A DNA stretch of 64,000 nt from Salinicola aestuarinus (lineage in GTDB: Bacteria > Pseudomonadota > Gammaproteobacteria > Pseudomonadales > Halomonadaceae), in NCBI RefSeq assembly GCF_003206645.1, contig NZ_PZJP01000005.1:432904-496903 (forward strand), in the 5' to 3' direction. The position numbers and the translations under genes are program-made. Under the pieces are notes generated by a model. The model made no database searches. It saw nothing but the letters and a program-made list of their open reading frames with translations, and was not told where the DNA came from. This document shows, in pieces, positions 8,722 through 17,343 of this stretch (position 1 is its first letter; every line of letters starts with the position of its first letter).

Positions 8722-8914
8722 TAAAACTTACGAGCAATGGTACTCAAATACAACGGTTGTCGATGCCTACCCTCGAGACGTTCAGGTGAGCCTTAAGAGC
8801 GGGGCGCGCAACCAATCTCGCGTTCGGGCTTGGTTGATCCTGTCCCAGCGCCCATAATGGCCGCGTTTCAAATTCAGCCGACATCACGCCGGCTCCATGA
8901 CAGGGGTGACACCG

Positions 8915-9301
8915 ATGAAGCTGCTCAACCGTTCCGCGCTGAGCGTTAAGCCGACCCAGGCGTTCGTCGACTGGGTCAACTCGCTGGAGCCGACCGTCGG
9001 CGATGACGATCTCACGCTCGATGACATCGCCGGTGAGACCACGGTTTATCTGATCCCGGAGATGGATACGCCGGAAGCCCTCAGTGCCTACGTCGAGGAG
9101 CGCTGTGTCGATCTGCTCGAGAGCGAGCTACGGGCCTGGGAAGAGGACGAGCGGCAGTGGCCGGAAACGGTCGACGCCGCACTCTTCCGAGAGTTTCTTT
9201 CTGTCGAGCACAGCTACCTCGCGGTGGATTTCGACGACGAAGCGGCGCTCGAGACCGCCGAGGTCGATGACGAGTTGCTCATGGAGACCGACGAGGAGTG
9301 A
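8915..9301 (+). CDS. Conserved small acidic protein of unknown function
   Basis: 128 residues, very acidic (C-terminal FDDEAALETAEVDDELLMETDEE). The start MKLLNRSALSVKPTQAFVDWVN resembles conserved hypothetical proteins of pseudomonads and halomonads that begin NRSAL.V.P and contain a YLIPE motif. No signal peptide, membrane segment or known catalytic motif. ATG 8915 has AGGGG about eight bases upstream and is preferred to ATG 8897. It stands alone before the efflux pump. Function unknown. Confidence 0.8.
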   Translation: MKLLNRSALSVKPTQAFVDWVNSLEPTVGDDDLTLDDIAGETTVYLIPEMDTPEALSAYVEERCVDLLESELRAWEEDERQWPETVDAALFREFLSVEHSYLAVDFDDEAALETAEVDDELLMETDEE

Positions 9302-9361
9302 GTGGCGCGTGGGTCGAAGGGGCGGGGCGTACGCCGATCGTCGCGGGCGTGACGTGACCGC

Positions 9362-10750
9362 ATGCTGAAAAGGTTGTTCGAAGAGCGTCCGGGGGACGAC
9401 GGTCTACCCGGACGCGAGCGCAAGCTGGCGATGCTGGCGATGATCACCGGCACCCAGCTGGCGGTACTCGACAACGGTATCGTCAACATTGCCCTGCCGA
9501 CGCTGGCCGATGCGCTTGCCATCAGCGGCTCGCAGTCGATCTGGATTGCCAACGTCTATCAGCTGGTCACGGCGGCGCTGCTACTGACCTTCGCGGCGCT
9601 GAGTCGTCGCATCGGTCGCCATCGGCTCTATATCGGCGGGCTGGCGATCTTCACGCTCGCCTCGCTCGGCTGTGCGCTGTCGCGCTCCTTCGAGTGGCTG
9701 CTGGCAGCGCGGGCGCTGCAGGCGGTGGGGGCAGCGGCGATGTTGAGCATCGGCCCCTCGCTCTACCGGATCATCTTTCCCAGCCGCCTGCTCGGCTCCG
9801 CCATTGGTCTGAGCGCGTTGACCGTCGCCTTCGGCATCGCCGCCGGGCCGTCACTCGGCGGGCTGATTCTGCACGTGGCCGACTGGCCGTGGCTGTTCGC
9901 GATCAATGTGCCCATCGGGCTGCTGGCGCTGACGCTGGCGACACGCTCGCTTCCCCGGGAGGCGCCGGTGCGGGGGCGGATCGATCTCATCGGCGCACTG
10001 CTCTCGATCGTCATGCTCAGTGGCAGTGTGTTCGCGCTGGATCAGTTCGGTCACGGCGACGGCGGTGCGCCGGCGATCGCGACGCTCGCCGTCAGCCTGC
10101 TCTGTCTGGTGGGGTTCGTATGGCGCCAGCGCCGCGTCACGCGCCCGCTCGTACCGCTGGCGCTGTTTGCCGAGCCGCGCTTCTCGTTTGCCGCCACGGT
10201 GTCGATGTTTGCGTTCCTCGCCCAGGGCATCGCCTTCGTCGGCCTGCCGTTTCTGTACCAGACCACGCTCGGCGTCTCGCCCCTGGATTCGGCGCTGCTG
10301 TTCACACCATGGCCACTGGCGATCATGCTCATCGGGCCGTTGGCGGGGCGGCTGGCGGACAAGGCCAACCCGGCCGTGATCAGCTCGACCGGACTCGCCA
10401 TCTTTCTCTGCGGCATGCTGGCGCTGGCCGGTATCGACGCGCAGACCCATGGCCTCGATATCGTCTGGCGCAGCGCGCTCTGCGGTATCGGCTATGGGCT
10501 CTTTCAGGCGCCCAACAATCGGGAGATGATCGGCAGTGTCTCGGTTGCGCTGAGCGCCAGTGCTTCCGGCGTGCTCGCGTCGGTGCGTACCTTTGGCCAG
10601 TCGTTGGGGACCGCGTCGGTCGGCCTGATACTGGGGCTTTCATTTGGTTCGCTGACGCTGTCGCTGTGGCTCGGTTGCCTCTCCGCGCTGGTCGCGCTGG
10701 GGCTTAGCCTCTACCGCGTGCCACTGGCGAGAACCCGACATCGTCGCTGA
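9362..10750 (+). CDS. MFS efflux transporter, DHA2 (EmrB/QacA-like) family
   Basis: 462-residue inner-membrane protein with 12-14 predicted helices. The early motif LDNGIVNIALPTLADAL (near residue 38) is the DHA2-family form of the helix-1 motif of drug:proton antiporters, and SRRIGRHRLYIGG is the MFS loop 2-3 motif. It probably exports a toxic compound with proton antiport; substrate unknown. No clear Shine-Dalgarno precedes ATG 9362. No adjacent regulator or membrane-fusion partner is present. Confidence 0.85.
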   Translation: MLKRLFEERPGDDGLPGRERKLAMLAMITGTQLAVLDNGIVNIALPTLADALAISGSQSIWIANVYQLVTAALLLTFAALSRRIGRHRLYIGGLAIFTLASLGCALSRSFEWLLAARALQAVGAAAMLSIGPSLYRIIFPSRLLGSAIGLSALTVAFGIAAGPSLGGLILHVADWPWLFAINVPIGLLALTLATRSLPREAPVRGRIDLIGALLSIVMLSGSVFALDQFGHGDGGAPAIATLAVSLLCLVGFVWRQRRVTRPLVPLALFAEPRFSFAATVSMFAFLAQGIAFVGLPFLYQTTLGVSPLDSALLFTPWPLAIMLIGPLAGRLADKANPAVISSTGLAIFLCGMLALAGIDAQTHGLDIVWRSALCGIGYGLFQAPNNREMIGSVSVALSASASGVLASVRTFGQSLGTASVGLILGLSFGSLTLSLWLGCLSALVALGLSLYRVPLARTRHRR

Positions 10751-10786
10751 GTCACCCCGTCGCTGCATCGAGCGCGCGTGTCGTCG

Positions 10787-10824
10787 GCGCCTCGCTGTGC
10801 GAGGCGCGAGTGCGACGGTACAAT
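10787..10824 (+). promoter_or_regulatory. Hairpin and candidate bolA promoter
   Basis: A 9-bp stem GCGCCTCGC / GCGAGGCGC (10787-10807) follows the MFS gene without a T run. TACAAT at 10819-10824 is a good -10 element placed 28 bases before the bolA ATG; no clear -35 is visible. Stress-type promoters of bolA in other species often lack one. Confidence 0.45.
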
Positions 10825-10851
10825 GACGCCACTGGCACAGGAGACGCTGAC

Positions 10852-11166
10852 ATGAGTGTTCAATCCCGCATCGAGGAGAAGCTGCTCGCCGCGCACGAGC
10901 CGCTTCACATGGCGGTAGAAAACGAAAGCCACATGCACAATGTCCCGCCGGATGCCGAAACGCATTTCAAGGTGACGCTGGTGTCGTCCCAGTTCGAGGG
11001 ACTGATGCCGGTCAAGCGCCACCAGCTGCTTTATTCAACGCTGGCCGATGAGCTTGCCGGCCCGGTCCATGCCCTGGCGCTGCATCTCTACACGCCTCGA
11101 CAGTGGGAGATGCGCGGTGAAGACCGCCCCGACTCTCCCAACTGCCGCGGGGGAGGCGGGCGTTGA
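10852..11166 (+). CDS. bolA: BolA family protein
   Basis: 104 residues. The BolA fold is shown by HFKVTLVSSQFEGLMPVKRHQLLYS and LAGPVHALALHLYTPRQW, with the conserved His residues used for [2Fe-2S] ligation with monothiol glutaredoxins in this family. Known roles of BolA proteins include iron-sulfur handling and stress morphology control. ATG 10852 has GGAGA eight bases upstream; longer starts are out of line with the family. Its end overlaps the next gene by 4 bp. A Gly/Arg-rich tail of about ten residues is not conserved. Confidence 0.93.
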   Translation: MSVQSRIEEKLLAAHEPLHMAVENESHMHNVPPDAETHFKVTLVSSQFEGLMPVKRHQLLYSTLADELAGPVHALALHLYTPRQWEMRGEDRPDSPNCRGGGGR

Positions 11167-12026
11167 TCGCCGATCCCCAACGGCTGCAGTATCTGGAAGC
11201 GATGGGCATTCCCGCCTGGGTGTCGCGCTATCGCTTCAGCAATGCCAGGCCGACCGAGCAGGGCGAATGGGTCGAGCCGGCGCGGGGTGAAAAGCCCGCG
11301 CCCGGTGAGCGCCTGCACGCGCTGCTCGATCGCCCCGAGCCGAACGAAGAGACGCGTCGCCGGCCCGAGGTGAACCCAACCGGCGATGCCTCGTCGGCGC
11401 CGGCCGAGACCGCAGACCCGGCACCCCAGGGTGAGCGTACGTCGCGGGCCCGCGCCCTGCTGGAAGCGGAGACCGGCATTGCCGAGTCCCGCACGCCGGC
11501 TCCGACGGCCGCCGCCGCGCCAGCGCCTGTCGCGGAGACGGCGGCCGAGGCGGCAAGTCCCGCCGAGCCGCTGCGTTTTTCGCTGAATCTTGCCGTGCTT
11601 GGCGGGCGCTGGTGGCTGCTGATGCCCGGGGAACGGGCGTTGTCGAAGCCGGGCGAGGCGCTACTCCAGCAGATGCTCTCGGCGGCGGGCCTGCCCGCGC
11701 GCTGGCAGGCGCTGGCGAATCTTCGCTGGCCGCTGATGTCGACACCGACCCCGGACCCGGAAGGGGAAGCGCGGGAGGGCATCGAGGTCTTCTGTGCCGG
11801 GCAGGCGCGACGCAACGAGCTGACCATCGACGGCGCCATCGTCGTCGGCAACGAGGCCTGGGCGTCGCTGGTCGATACCCAATCGACGACACTGGCCGTG
11901 CATCGTTGGCCGCATCCCGATGATCTCCTCGGCGACGTCCGCGCCAAGCGTGAAAGCTGGTCGCGGCTGTGTGCCACCGGCGATGGCTGGCGGGCGGCAT
12001 CGGTCAGCGCCGACACGCCAAGCTGA
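11163..12026 (+). CDS. HolD-like protein (candidate DNA polymerase III psi subunit), enlarged
   Basis: 287 residues. The N-terminus (RLQYLEAMGIPAWVSRYRF) resembles the chi-binding start of E. coli HolD (WQLQQLGITQWSLRR), and the C-terminus (DDLLGDVRAKRESWSRLC) resembles the last HolD helix (LRANPTARAALWQQIC). About 100 Ala/Pro/Glu-rich residues (roughly 55-140) separate the two conserved parts. holD lies directly before rimI in E. coli, and this gene lies directly before rimI here. Psi bridges the clamp loader and chi/SSB. The assignment rests on position and short matches, so it is an inference; otherwise a hypothetical protein. The start may be GTG/TTG-like at 11163, overlapping bolA. Confidence 0.6.
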   Translation: MIADPQRLQYLEAMGIPAWVSRYRFSNARPTEQGEWVEPARGEKPAPGERLHALLDRPEPNEETRRRPEVNPTGDASSAPAETADPAPQGERTSRARALLEAETGIAESRTPAPTAAAAPAPVAETAAEAASPAEPLRFSLNLAVLGGRWWLLMPGERALSKPGEALLQQMLSAAGLPARWQALANLRWPLMSTPTPDPEGEAREGIEVFCAGQARRNELTIDGAIVVGNEAWASLVDTQSTTLAVHRWPHPDDLLGDVRAKRESWSRLCATGDGWRAASVSADTPS

Positions 12027-12040
12027 GGGTCACATTGTCC

Positions 12041-12529
12041 ATGACGCCTCCGCCCGATACCCCGCCGTTACCCGACAATGCCCACGTGCGCCAGTTGGAC
12101 GTCACCGATCTCGACGCCGTGATGGCCTTCGAAGCCCGCGCCAATCCCGATGCCTGGTCGGCGGCACTGTTCGAACGCGCGCTCATCGATAGGGATCAGT
12201 GTGTCTGGGGGCTCTACCTCGACGGCACGCTCTGTGCGACGGCGTTCATCGCCTGGCTTCCCTACGATGCCGAACTGCAGTCGATCAGCGTCTCACCCAT
12301 CCACCGACGACAGGGGCTGGCCGCCGCCCTGCTGGCGCGGTTGAAAGGGTGCGCGGTAGCGCGGGGATGCGAGAAGGTGCTTCTGGAAGTGCGGGCGTCC
12401 AATCATGCCGCCCAGGCGCTCTACCAGCGCTGCGGCTTCGCGGTCGATGGCCGACGGCGAGGCTACTACCGATGCGAGGATGGGCGTGGCGAAGATGCCA
12501 TCCTGATGTCCTGCGAGCTTTCACGCTGA
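12041..12529 (+). CDS. rimI: Ribosomal protein bS18 (S18)-alanine N-acetyltransferase
   Basis: 162-residue GNAT acetyltransferase that acetylates the N-terminal alanine of ribosomal protein S18. The acetyl-CoA loop is SVSPIHRRQGLAAALLARL (about residues 85-103), followed by LLEVRASNHAAQALYQRCGF, a strong RimI signature. ATG 12041 was chosen because GAGGG lies upstream and family members begin here. It follows the HolD-like gene with a 14-base gap, the order known from E. coli. Confidence 0.92.
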   Translation: MTPPPDTPPLPDNAHVRQLDVTDLDAVMAFEARANPDAWSAALFERALIDRDQCVWGLYLDGTLCATAFIAWLPYDAELQSISVSPIHRRQGLAAALLARLKGCAVARGCEKVLLEVRASNHAAQALYQRCGFAVDGRRRGYYRCEDGRGEDAILMSCELSR

Positions 12530-12583
12530 ACGGCCGGCGGCATGTGATCCGCCGGTCGCCATGCCAGGGAGCGCGCTAGGCGC

Positions 12584-12835
12584 TCAGTAGGCATTCTCGT
12601 GCGGGTTGCCGGTGGGCGCGCTCGGCGTTGCCGGCTGGCTCGAGCCGCTCTCCTCGGTGTCCAGCGACTGCAGCGTGTTGAGCAGGCCGCTCAGGCGCTT
12701 TTCCCATTCGTCACGCTCGCTGCGGAAGCGGGCATTTTCCGCTTTCAGCTCTTCGTTCTCCATCTTCAGCATCTCGATGCTGTCGACGGCGTTCTGGATT
12801 TTCTGCTCTAGCTGAGCGAAGACTTCACCGTTCAT
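12584..12835 (-). CDS. zapB: Cell division protein ZapB-like coiled coil
   Basis: 83 residues. Residues 5-60 form a continuous heptad coiled coil (FAQLEQKIQNAVDSIEMLK, then ELKAENARFRSERDEWEKRL), the pattern of ZapB, which stabilises the FtsZ ring through ZapA. A short Ser/Pro-rich tail follows. ATG 12835 has AAGGAG seven bases upstream; the longer open frame is not coding. Being near rsmD and ftsY fits a division gene. Coiled coils are easily confused, so the symbol is likely but not certain. Confidence 0.8.
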   Translation of the reverse strand: MNGEVFAQLEQKIQNAVDSIEMLKMENEELKAENARFRSERDEWEKRLSGLLNTLQSLDTEESGSSQPATPSAPTGNPHENAY

Positions 12836-13039
12836 GACGGGCTCCTTATTCAGGTATGACACGACGCTGGCACGCCGATGTGGCGGGCCAGCGGCAGGAT
12901 GATTGGGCGTTGAATCCGACGCACGCAAGGCCGGGTGGCGCACCGCGACGGCTGGCCCGCCAGATTACGTGGCGCCGCCCGGGCCGACAAGCGTCGCGAC
13001 CTGCCGACGCGGGGGCGCCGCTCCTTTGGCGGCGTCGAC

Positions 13040-13696
13040 TCAGCGGGCATCGTCATCGCGCCCCGCGGCGAGTCGGCGAAAGAGTCGGCCGTGGCTGTCC
13101 CCGGCGCGCACTTCGCGGTGCAGCGACCAGTTCGCCGGCGGTGACCACTCGAGCATCGGCTCGCTTTCGACGTAGATGAGTGCCCCCTCGCTGAGCCAGC
13201 CAAGGCGCTCGAGTTGCTCGCAGGTGCTCGCTGCCAGCCCCTGGCGAAACGGTGGGTCGAGAAAGACCAGGTCGAAGGGGCGTGGGGCCTTCTCCAGATA
13301 GCGAGCCACCTCGTCGCGGACGACCTGCGCGTCGAGATGAAGGCGAGCGAGATTCTCCTCGATGGCCGTTGCCACCGGCGCCTGGGACTCGACGAAGACG
13401 GCCTCGGCCACGCCTCGGGAGAGCGCCTCCAGGCCCAGTGCCCCCGTGCCCGCGTAGAGATCCAGGACACGGCGACCGGGAAGCTCGAAGGCGAGCCAAT
13501 TGAACAGCGTTTCTCTCACCCGGTCTGGCGTCGGCCGCAGCCCGGGGCTCTGCAGTACCGGCAGTCGGCGACTCCGGTGCGCACCACCGATGATGCGCAG
13601 CTCGCCGCCACTGCCGCGATGAGACGCGGCATGGCGTGACCCTTTGCCGGGGGAGGTTTGGCGCGGTTTGGCGCGGTTTGAGCGGCGTCGATTCAT
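13040..13696 (-). CDS. rsmD: 16S rRNA (guanine(966)-N2)-methyltransferase
   Basis: 218 residues. It methylates G966 of 16S rRNA using S-adenosylmethionine. Visible are LRIIGGAHRSRRL, RPTPDRVRETLFNWL, the SAM-binding motif VLDLYAGTGALGLEALSRG and the catalytic FLDPPF. ATG 13696 starts a basic N-terminus (MNRRRSNRAKPRQ); the upstream extension to 14014 is antisense to ftsY and rejected. It is divergent from ftsY, the arrangement found in E. coli. The C-terminal tail RLAAGRDDDAR is unconserved. Confidence 0.94.
   Translation of the reverse strand: MNRRRSNRAKPRQTSPGKGSRHAASHRGSGGELRIIGGAHRSRRLPVLQSPGLRPTPDRVRETLFNWLAFELPGRRVLDLYAGTGALGLEALSRGVAEAVFVESQAPVATAIEENLARLHLDAQVVRDEVARYLEKAPRPFDLVFLDPPFRQGLAASTCEQLERLGWLSEGALIYVESEPMLEWSPPANWSLHREVRAGDSHGRLFRRLAAGRDDDAR
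13656..13680. repeat. 10-bp tandem repeat (2.5 copies) in the rsmD N-terminal coding region
   Basis: GTTTGGCGCG occurs twice in a row plus a half copy. It encodes the variable basic N-terminus of RsmD, so it is probably neutral slippage sequence. Confidence 0.6.
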
Positions 13697-13823
13697 GGCG
13701 CGCGATTGTACCCCCGCTCCCGTGCCGGTGATAGGATGAGCGCTCGATATCGATATTCTCCGAGGCCACGGTGGTAGGCACTGCCAGACGCCTCGCCCCG
13801 GCCCGCCAGTAGCGAAGTCATTC

Positions 13824-15377
13824 ATGTTCGGACTATTCAAGAGTCGCAAGAAACAGCAGCAGGAAAAGGAGGAGGCACGCCGCCGCGAACAGGCGGAGGC
13901 CGTCGAATCTTCCCGCGAGTCTGACGTCAGTGAGGCCGCCGTCGACGAAGCCGCCGTTGACGAGACCGCCATCGAAGAGACCGCCCAGCACGATAGGGTC
14001 GGCGAGGTCGACATGGTTGATCCGGCCGAGGCGTCGGTCGATGCCGTCGATCCCGAGCGGTCGACAGCGGTCGACTACACCCCGGCGTCGATCGAACAGG
14101 CGGCTGCCGAGCAGGCGCTGAGCGAGCCGCTGCCCCCGGAGTCAGCGACATCCGCCGTGGAAGAGACGCCAGCCGGACAGACCCGCGCCAGCGAGCTCGC
14201 GGTCGACGTCGGGGCCGATGCGTCCGCGGCGGACGCCGACACCGCGACCGGCGAGACACCGGCGGCCGTTGCGGCAGAAACACCGGGGATCGAGCCGTCG
14301 ACGGCGACACCCTCGGCCGCTGACGACTCGGCGACGACGCAAGCGTCTGCCGATGACCAGCCCGTCGCGCCGGTTGCCACTGCGCCGTCTTCTGCCGAAC
14401 CCCAGTCAACGGCGACCCAGGAAAAGCCCAAGGGCAAGGGCGGCTGGCTGGCACGCGTGAAGGCCGGTCTCGGCCGCACGCGGGCCAACCTCACTGACGG
14501 CATCGCCGAGCTGCTGGTGGGAAAAAAGCAGATCGACGACGACCTCATCGAGGAGCTCGAGACCCAGCTGCTGATGGCGGATGTCGGCATCGATGCGACC
14601 ACCGAGATCATCGAACGTCTGACCGAGCGCGTCTCGCGCAAGGAACTCGCCGATGCCGAGGCGCTCTATCGGGCACTGCAGGAAGAACTCGCCGCGCTCC
14701 TCGCGCCGGTCACTCAGCCGCTGGCGCTGCCGCCCAAGGGCGAAGGCCCGTTCGTGATCCTGATGGTCGGGGTCAACGGTGTCGGCAAGACCACCACCAT
14801 TGGCAAGCTGACCCAGCGCTTCCAGAACGAGGGCCGCAGCGTGATGCTCGCTGCCGGCGACACCTTCCGCGCTGCCGCCGTGGAGCAGCTCAAGGTGTGG
14901 GGTGAGCGCAATCATGTGCCGGTCATCGCCCAGCACACCGGCGCTGACAGCGCTTCGGTCATCTATGACTCGCTGGCCGCGGCGCGGGCGCGGGGTGTGG
15001 ACGTGCTGATCGCGGATACGGCAGGGCGCTTGCACAACAAGAGCCACCTCATGGAAGAGCTCAAGAAGGTGCAGCGGGTCATGGCCAAGCTCGACGCTTC
15101 CGCGCCGCACGAGGTCATGCTGGTGCTCGACGCCGGTACCGGTCAGAACGCCATTTCGCAGGCGACCACGTTCGACGAGGCAATCCCCGTCACCGGGATC
15201 ACGTTGACCAAGCTCGACGGCACCGCCAAGGGCGGCATCATCTTTGCGCTGGCGAAGAAGATGAACATTCCGATTCGCTTTATCGGTGTCGGCGAGACCC
15301 TCGACGATCTGCGTCCGTTCGATTCGGACACCTTCGTTCGAGCGCTTTTCGAGCGCGATAACGACGCCGATTCATGA
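13824..15377 (+). CDS. ftsY: Signal recognition particle receptor FtsY
   Basis: 517-residue SRP-GTPase that docks ribosome-nascent-chain/SRP complexes at the membrane. Residues 1-195 are an acidic Ala/Glu-rich A domain; inside it AVDEA-AVDET-AIEET is a 15-bp tandem duplication (13938-13982). The N domain starts about residue 200 (GWLARVKAGLGRTRANL). GTPase motifs: GVNGVGKTTTIGKL near 315, DTAGRLHNK near 393, TKLDGTAKGG near 457. Longer than E. coli FtsY (497) because of the A domain. It overlaps ftsE by 4 bp. No strong Shine-Dalgarno is seen before ATG 13824. Confidence 0.97.
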   Translation: MFGLFKSRKKQQQEKEEARRREQAEAVESSRESDVSEAAVDEAAVDETAIEETAQHDRVGEVDMVDPAEASVDAVDPERSTAVDYTPASIEQAAAEQALSEPLPPESATSAVEETPAGQTRASELAVDVGADASAADADTATGETPAAVAAETPGIEPSTATPSAADDSATTQASADDQPVAPVATAPSSAEPQSTATQEKPKGKGGWLARVKAGLGRTRANLTDGIAELLVGKKQIDDDLIEELETQLLMADVGIDATTEIIERLTERVSRKELADAEALYRALQEELAALLAPVTQPLALPPKGEGPFVILMVGVNGVGKTTTIGKLTQRFQNEGRSVMLAAGDTFRAAAVEQLKVWGERNHVPVIAQHTGADSASVIYDSLAAARARGVDVLIADTAGRLHNKSHLMEELKKVQRVMAKLDASAPHEVMLVLDAGTGQNAISQATTFDEAIPVTGITLTKLDGTAKGGIIFALAKKMNIPIRFIGVGETLDDLRPFDSDTFVRALFERDNDADS

Positions 15378-16042
15378 TCGCTTTCGAGCATGTAGGGAAA
15401 CGCTATGGCGGGCGCTTCGAGGCGCTCGCCGATATCGACTTTCGGGTCGATCGTGGCGAGATGGTCTTTCTGACCGGTCACTCCGGGGCCGGCAAGAGTT
15501 CGCTGCTGCGCCTGATCATGCGCCTGGAAAAGCCATCCCGCGGACGGGTCCTGGTCGCCGGACACGACCTCGACCGCCTTCATCTCAGCCAGGTGCCGTA
15601 CTATCGCCGCCAGATCGGCGTGGTGTTCCAGGACCATCAGCTGCTTTTCGATCGAGATATCTTCGCCAATGTCGCGTTGCCGCTCACCATTCAGGGCCTC
15701 GAGCCGCATGAGGCGGCGCGACGGGTGCGCGCGGCGCTGGACAAGGTCGGTCTGCTGCACCGCGAACGGGCGCTGCCGATCGAGCTCTCCACCGGTGAGC
15801 AGCAGCGTGTGGGCATCGCTCGCGCCGTGGTCAACAAGCCGGCCCTGCTGCTGGCGGATGAACCGACCGGTAACCTCGACCCGCAGCTCTCGGCGGACAT
15901 CATGCGTCTGTTCGAGGACTTCAACCGCATCGGCACGACGGTGCTGATCGCGAGTCACGATCTTGCGCTGATCGCGCGTCTGCGCCACCGGGTCATCAAG
16001 CTGAGCGAAGGCCGGCTGGTCAAGGATGGAGCCGCGGTATGA
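15374..16042 (+). CDS. ftsE: Cell division ATP-binding protein FtsE
   Basis: 222-residue ABC ATPase; with FtsX it couples ATP use at the septum to activation of peptidoglycan hydrolases. Walker [12 protein letters not shown] near residue 36, signature [14 protein letters not shown] near 137, Walker [13 protein letters not shown] near 157. GTVLIAS-type H loop is [12 protein letters not shown]. The length equals the family norm. It starts inside the ftsY stop region (4-bp overlap) and overlaps ftsX by 4 bp, so the three genes are one operon. Confidence 0.97.
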   Translation: MIAFEHVGKRYGGRFEALADIDFRVDRGEMVFLTGHSGAGKSSLLRLIMRLEKPSRGRVLVAGHDLDRLHLSQVPYYRRQIGVVFQDHQLLFDRDIFANVALPLTIQGLEPHEAARRVRAALDKVGLLHRERALPIELSTGEQQRVGIARAVVNKPALLLADEPTGNLDPQLSADIMRLFEDFNRIGTTVLIASHDLALIARLRHRVIKLSEGRLVKDGAAV

Positions 16043-17022
16043 GCCAACGTGAGACAGCCAAACGCCGCGCGCCGAGCGGTGCGCGCAAAGCGCAGCGCAG
16101 CGGCAGCCAGAGTGGTCGTGCGTGGCTGCGGCATCATCGCGCCATGCTGGGCGACAGCGCCCTGAGATTGATCCGGCGCCCGGTGGCGACACTCTTGACG
16201 CTGCTTGCCATTGCCATTGCACTGATTCTGCCTGCCGGTCTCTGGATCGCGCTGGACAGCGCGAAGCTGCTCGACGCCGAACTCGATGAAAGCGCGACCC
16301 TCACCGTCTATTTCACCGGTGACGTCGACGAATCCCGGGCGATGACGCTCGCCGGAGAGATCGGCGACGCCCAGGGCGTCGCGGGAACTCGGCTGGTGAC
16401 AGCGGCCGAGGGGCTGGCCGATTTTCAGCAGGCGCTCGGCGTTGACGACGCGCTGTCCCAGCTCGACGCCAACCCGTTGCCGGCCAGTGTCGTCGTCACG
16501 CCAGCGTCGACGACGCCGGTGGCGGTCGCGGCGCTGAGTGATCGGCTGGAAACCCTGGCCGGCGTGGATGAGGTCAGGCTCGATCTCGCCTGGCTCGACC
16601 GGCTGCAGCAGCTCGCCGAAGTGGGGAGGCGGGTCGCGCTGGCGCTGGCGCTGCTCTTTGGGCTCGGCGTTCTGCTGGTAGTGGGTAATACGGTACGCCT
16701 GGCGGTGGAAAGCCGGCGACAGGAGATCGAGGTCGTCACGCTGATCGGTGCGACACATGCCTTCGTGCGCCGTCCCTTCCTCTATAGCGGGGCCTGGTAT
16801 GGGCTGGGAGGCGGCTTGCTGGCGCTGGGTATACTCTCCCTTGGCGGGAACTGGCTGGCGTCACCCGTCGCCGCACTCGCCGAGAGCTACGGGGCGCACT
16901 TCAGTCTGCCGGGGCTGGGGCTCGGGCATTCGGCTTTATTGCTCGTTTTTAGTACAATACTCGGCTGGCTTGGCGCATGGCTTGCCGTGGGACGTCATCT
17001 GGCGGACATCAAACCTCGGTAG
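16039..17022 (+). CDS. ftsX: Cell division protein FtsX
   Basis: 327-residue inner-membrane protein. A basic cytoplasmic N-terminus (residues 1-45) precedes TM1 (about 52-75), then a periplasmic domain of about 100 residues that in E. coli contacts EnvC, then three C-terminal helices with LLVVGNTVRLAVESRRQEIEVVTLIGATHAFVRRPF in pieces typical of FtsX. It is the membrane partner of FtsE. 320 bases separate it from rpoH. Confidence 0.95.
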   Translation: MSQRETAKRRAPSGARKAQRSGSQSGRAWLRHHRAMLGDSALRLIRRPVATLLTLLAIAIALILPAGLWIALDSAKLLDAELDESATLTVYFTGDVDESRAMTLAGEIGDAQGVAGTRLVTAAEGLADFQQALGVDDALSQLDANPLPASVVVTPASTTPVAVAALSDRLETLAGVDEVRLDLAWLDRLQQLAEVGRRVALALALLFGLGVLLVVGNTVRLAVESRRQEIEVVTLIGATHAFVRRPFLYSGAWYGLGGGLLALGILSLGGNWLASPVAALAESYGAHFSLPGLGLGHSALLLVFSTILGWLGAWLAVGRHLADIKPR

Positions 17023-17343
17023 GATCGCGTCAGGCGCGGACGCTGGGTCATCGGCCCACGCCGAACCGGTGTTTGAATAGGGTCCCTCGGCGCGGAGCGA
17101 TAGCCTGCGTTGATAACGTCGATAGGCCGTTCAGCAGAGGTGCAGTCTGGATAGGGCATTGAACCTTCGTCTAGACTTAGGGTCCTAACAGGACTTTTCA
17201 AGAGCGGCTCGTGACGGGAGTCGCAGTCATCGACGGCAATCGCCGTCACTCAAGGTGAGCAAACGGCTCGCCGAAGGACGCGAAACGGGATGTGAGCCAC
17301 GCTCTCCCGAATCGACGGACCGATGTTTACGGAGACATTGCAC
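17023..17343 (+). promoter_or_regulatory. ftsX-rpoH intergenic region / rpoH leader
   Basis: No gene is seen. Symmetric elements are TTAGG-GT-CCTAA (17177-17188), partly overlapping GTCC-TAACA-GGAC followed by TTTTC (17182-17198), and the hairpin GACGGC-AATC-GCCGTC (17232-17247). rpoH is heat-regulated at several levels in relatives, so the leader is likely regulatory. I could not name one convincing sigma-70 promoter by eye. Confidence 0.4.

Noticed and set aside
12534..12555. CCGGCGG/CCGCCGG hairpin between rimI and zapB
   Set aside because: Seven-base stem without T tract; too weak to call a terminator.
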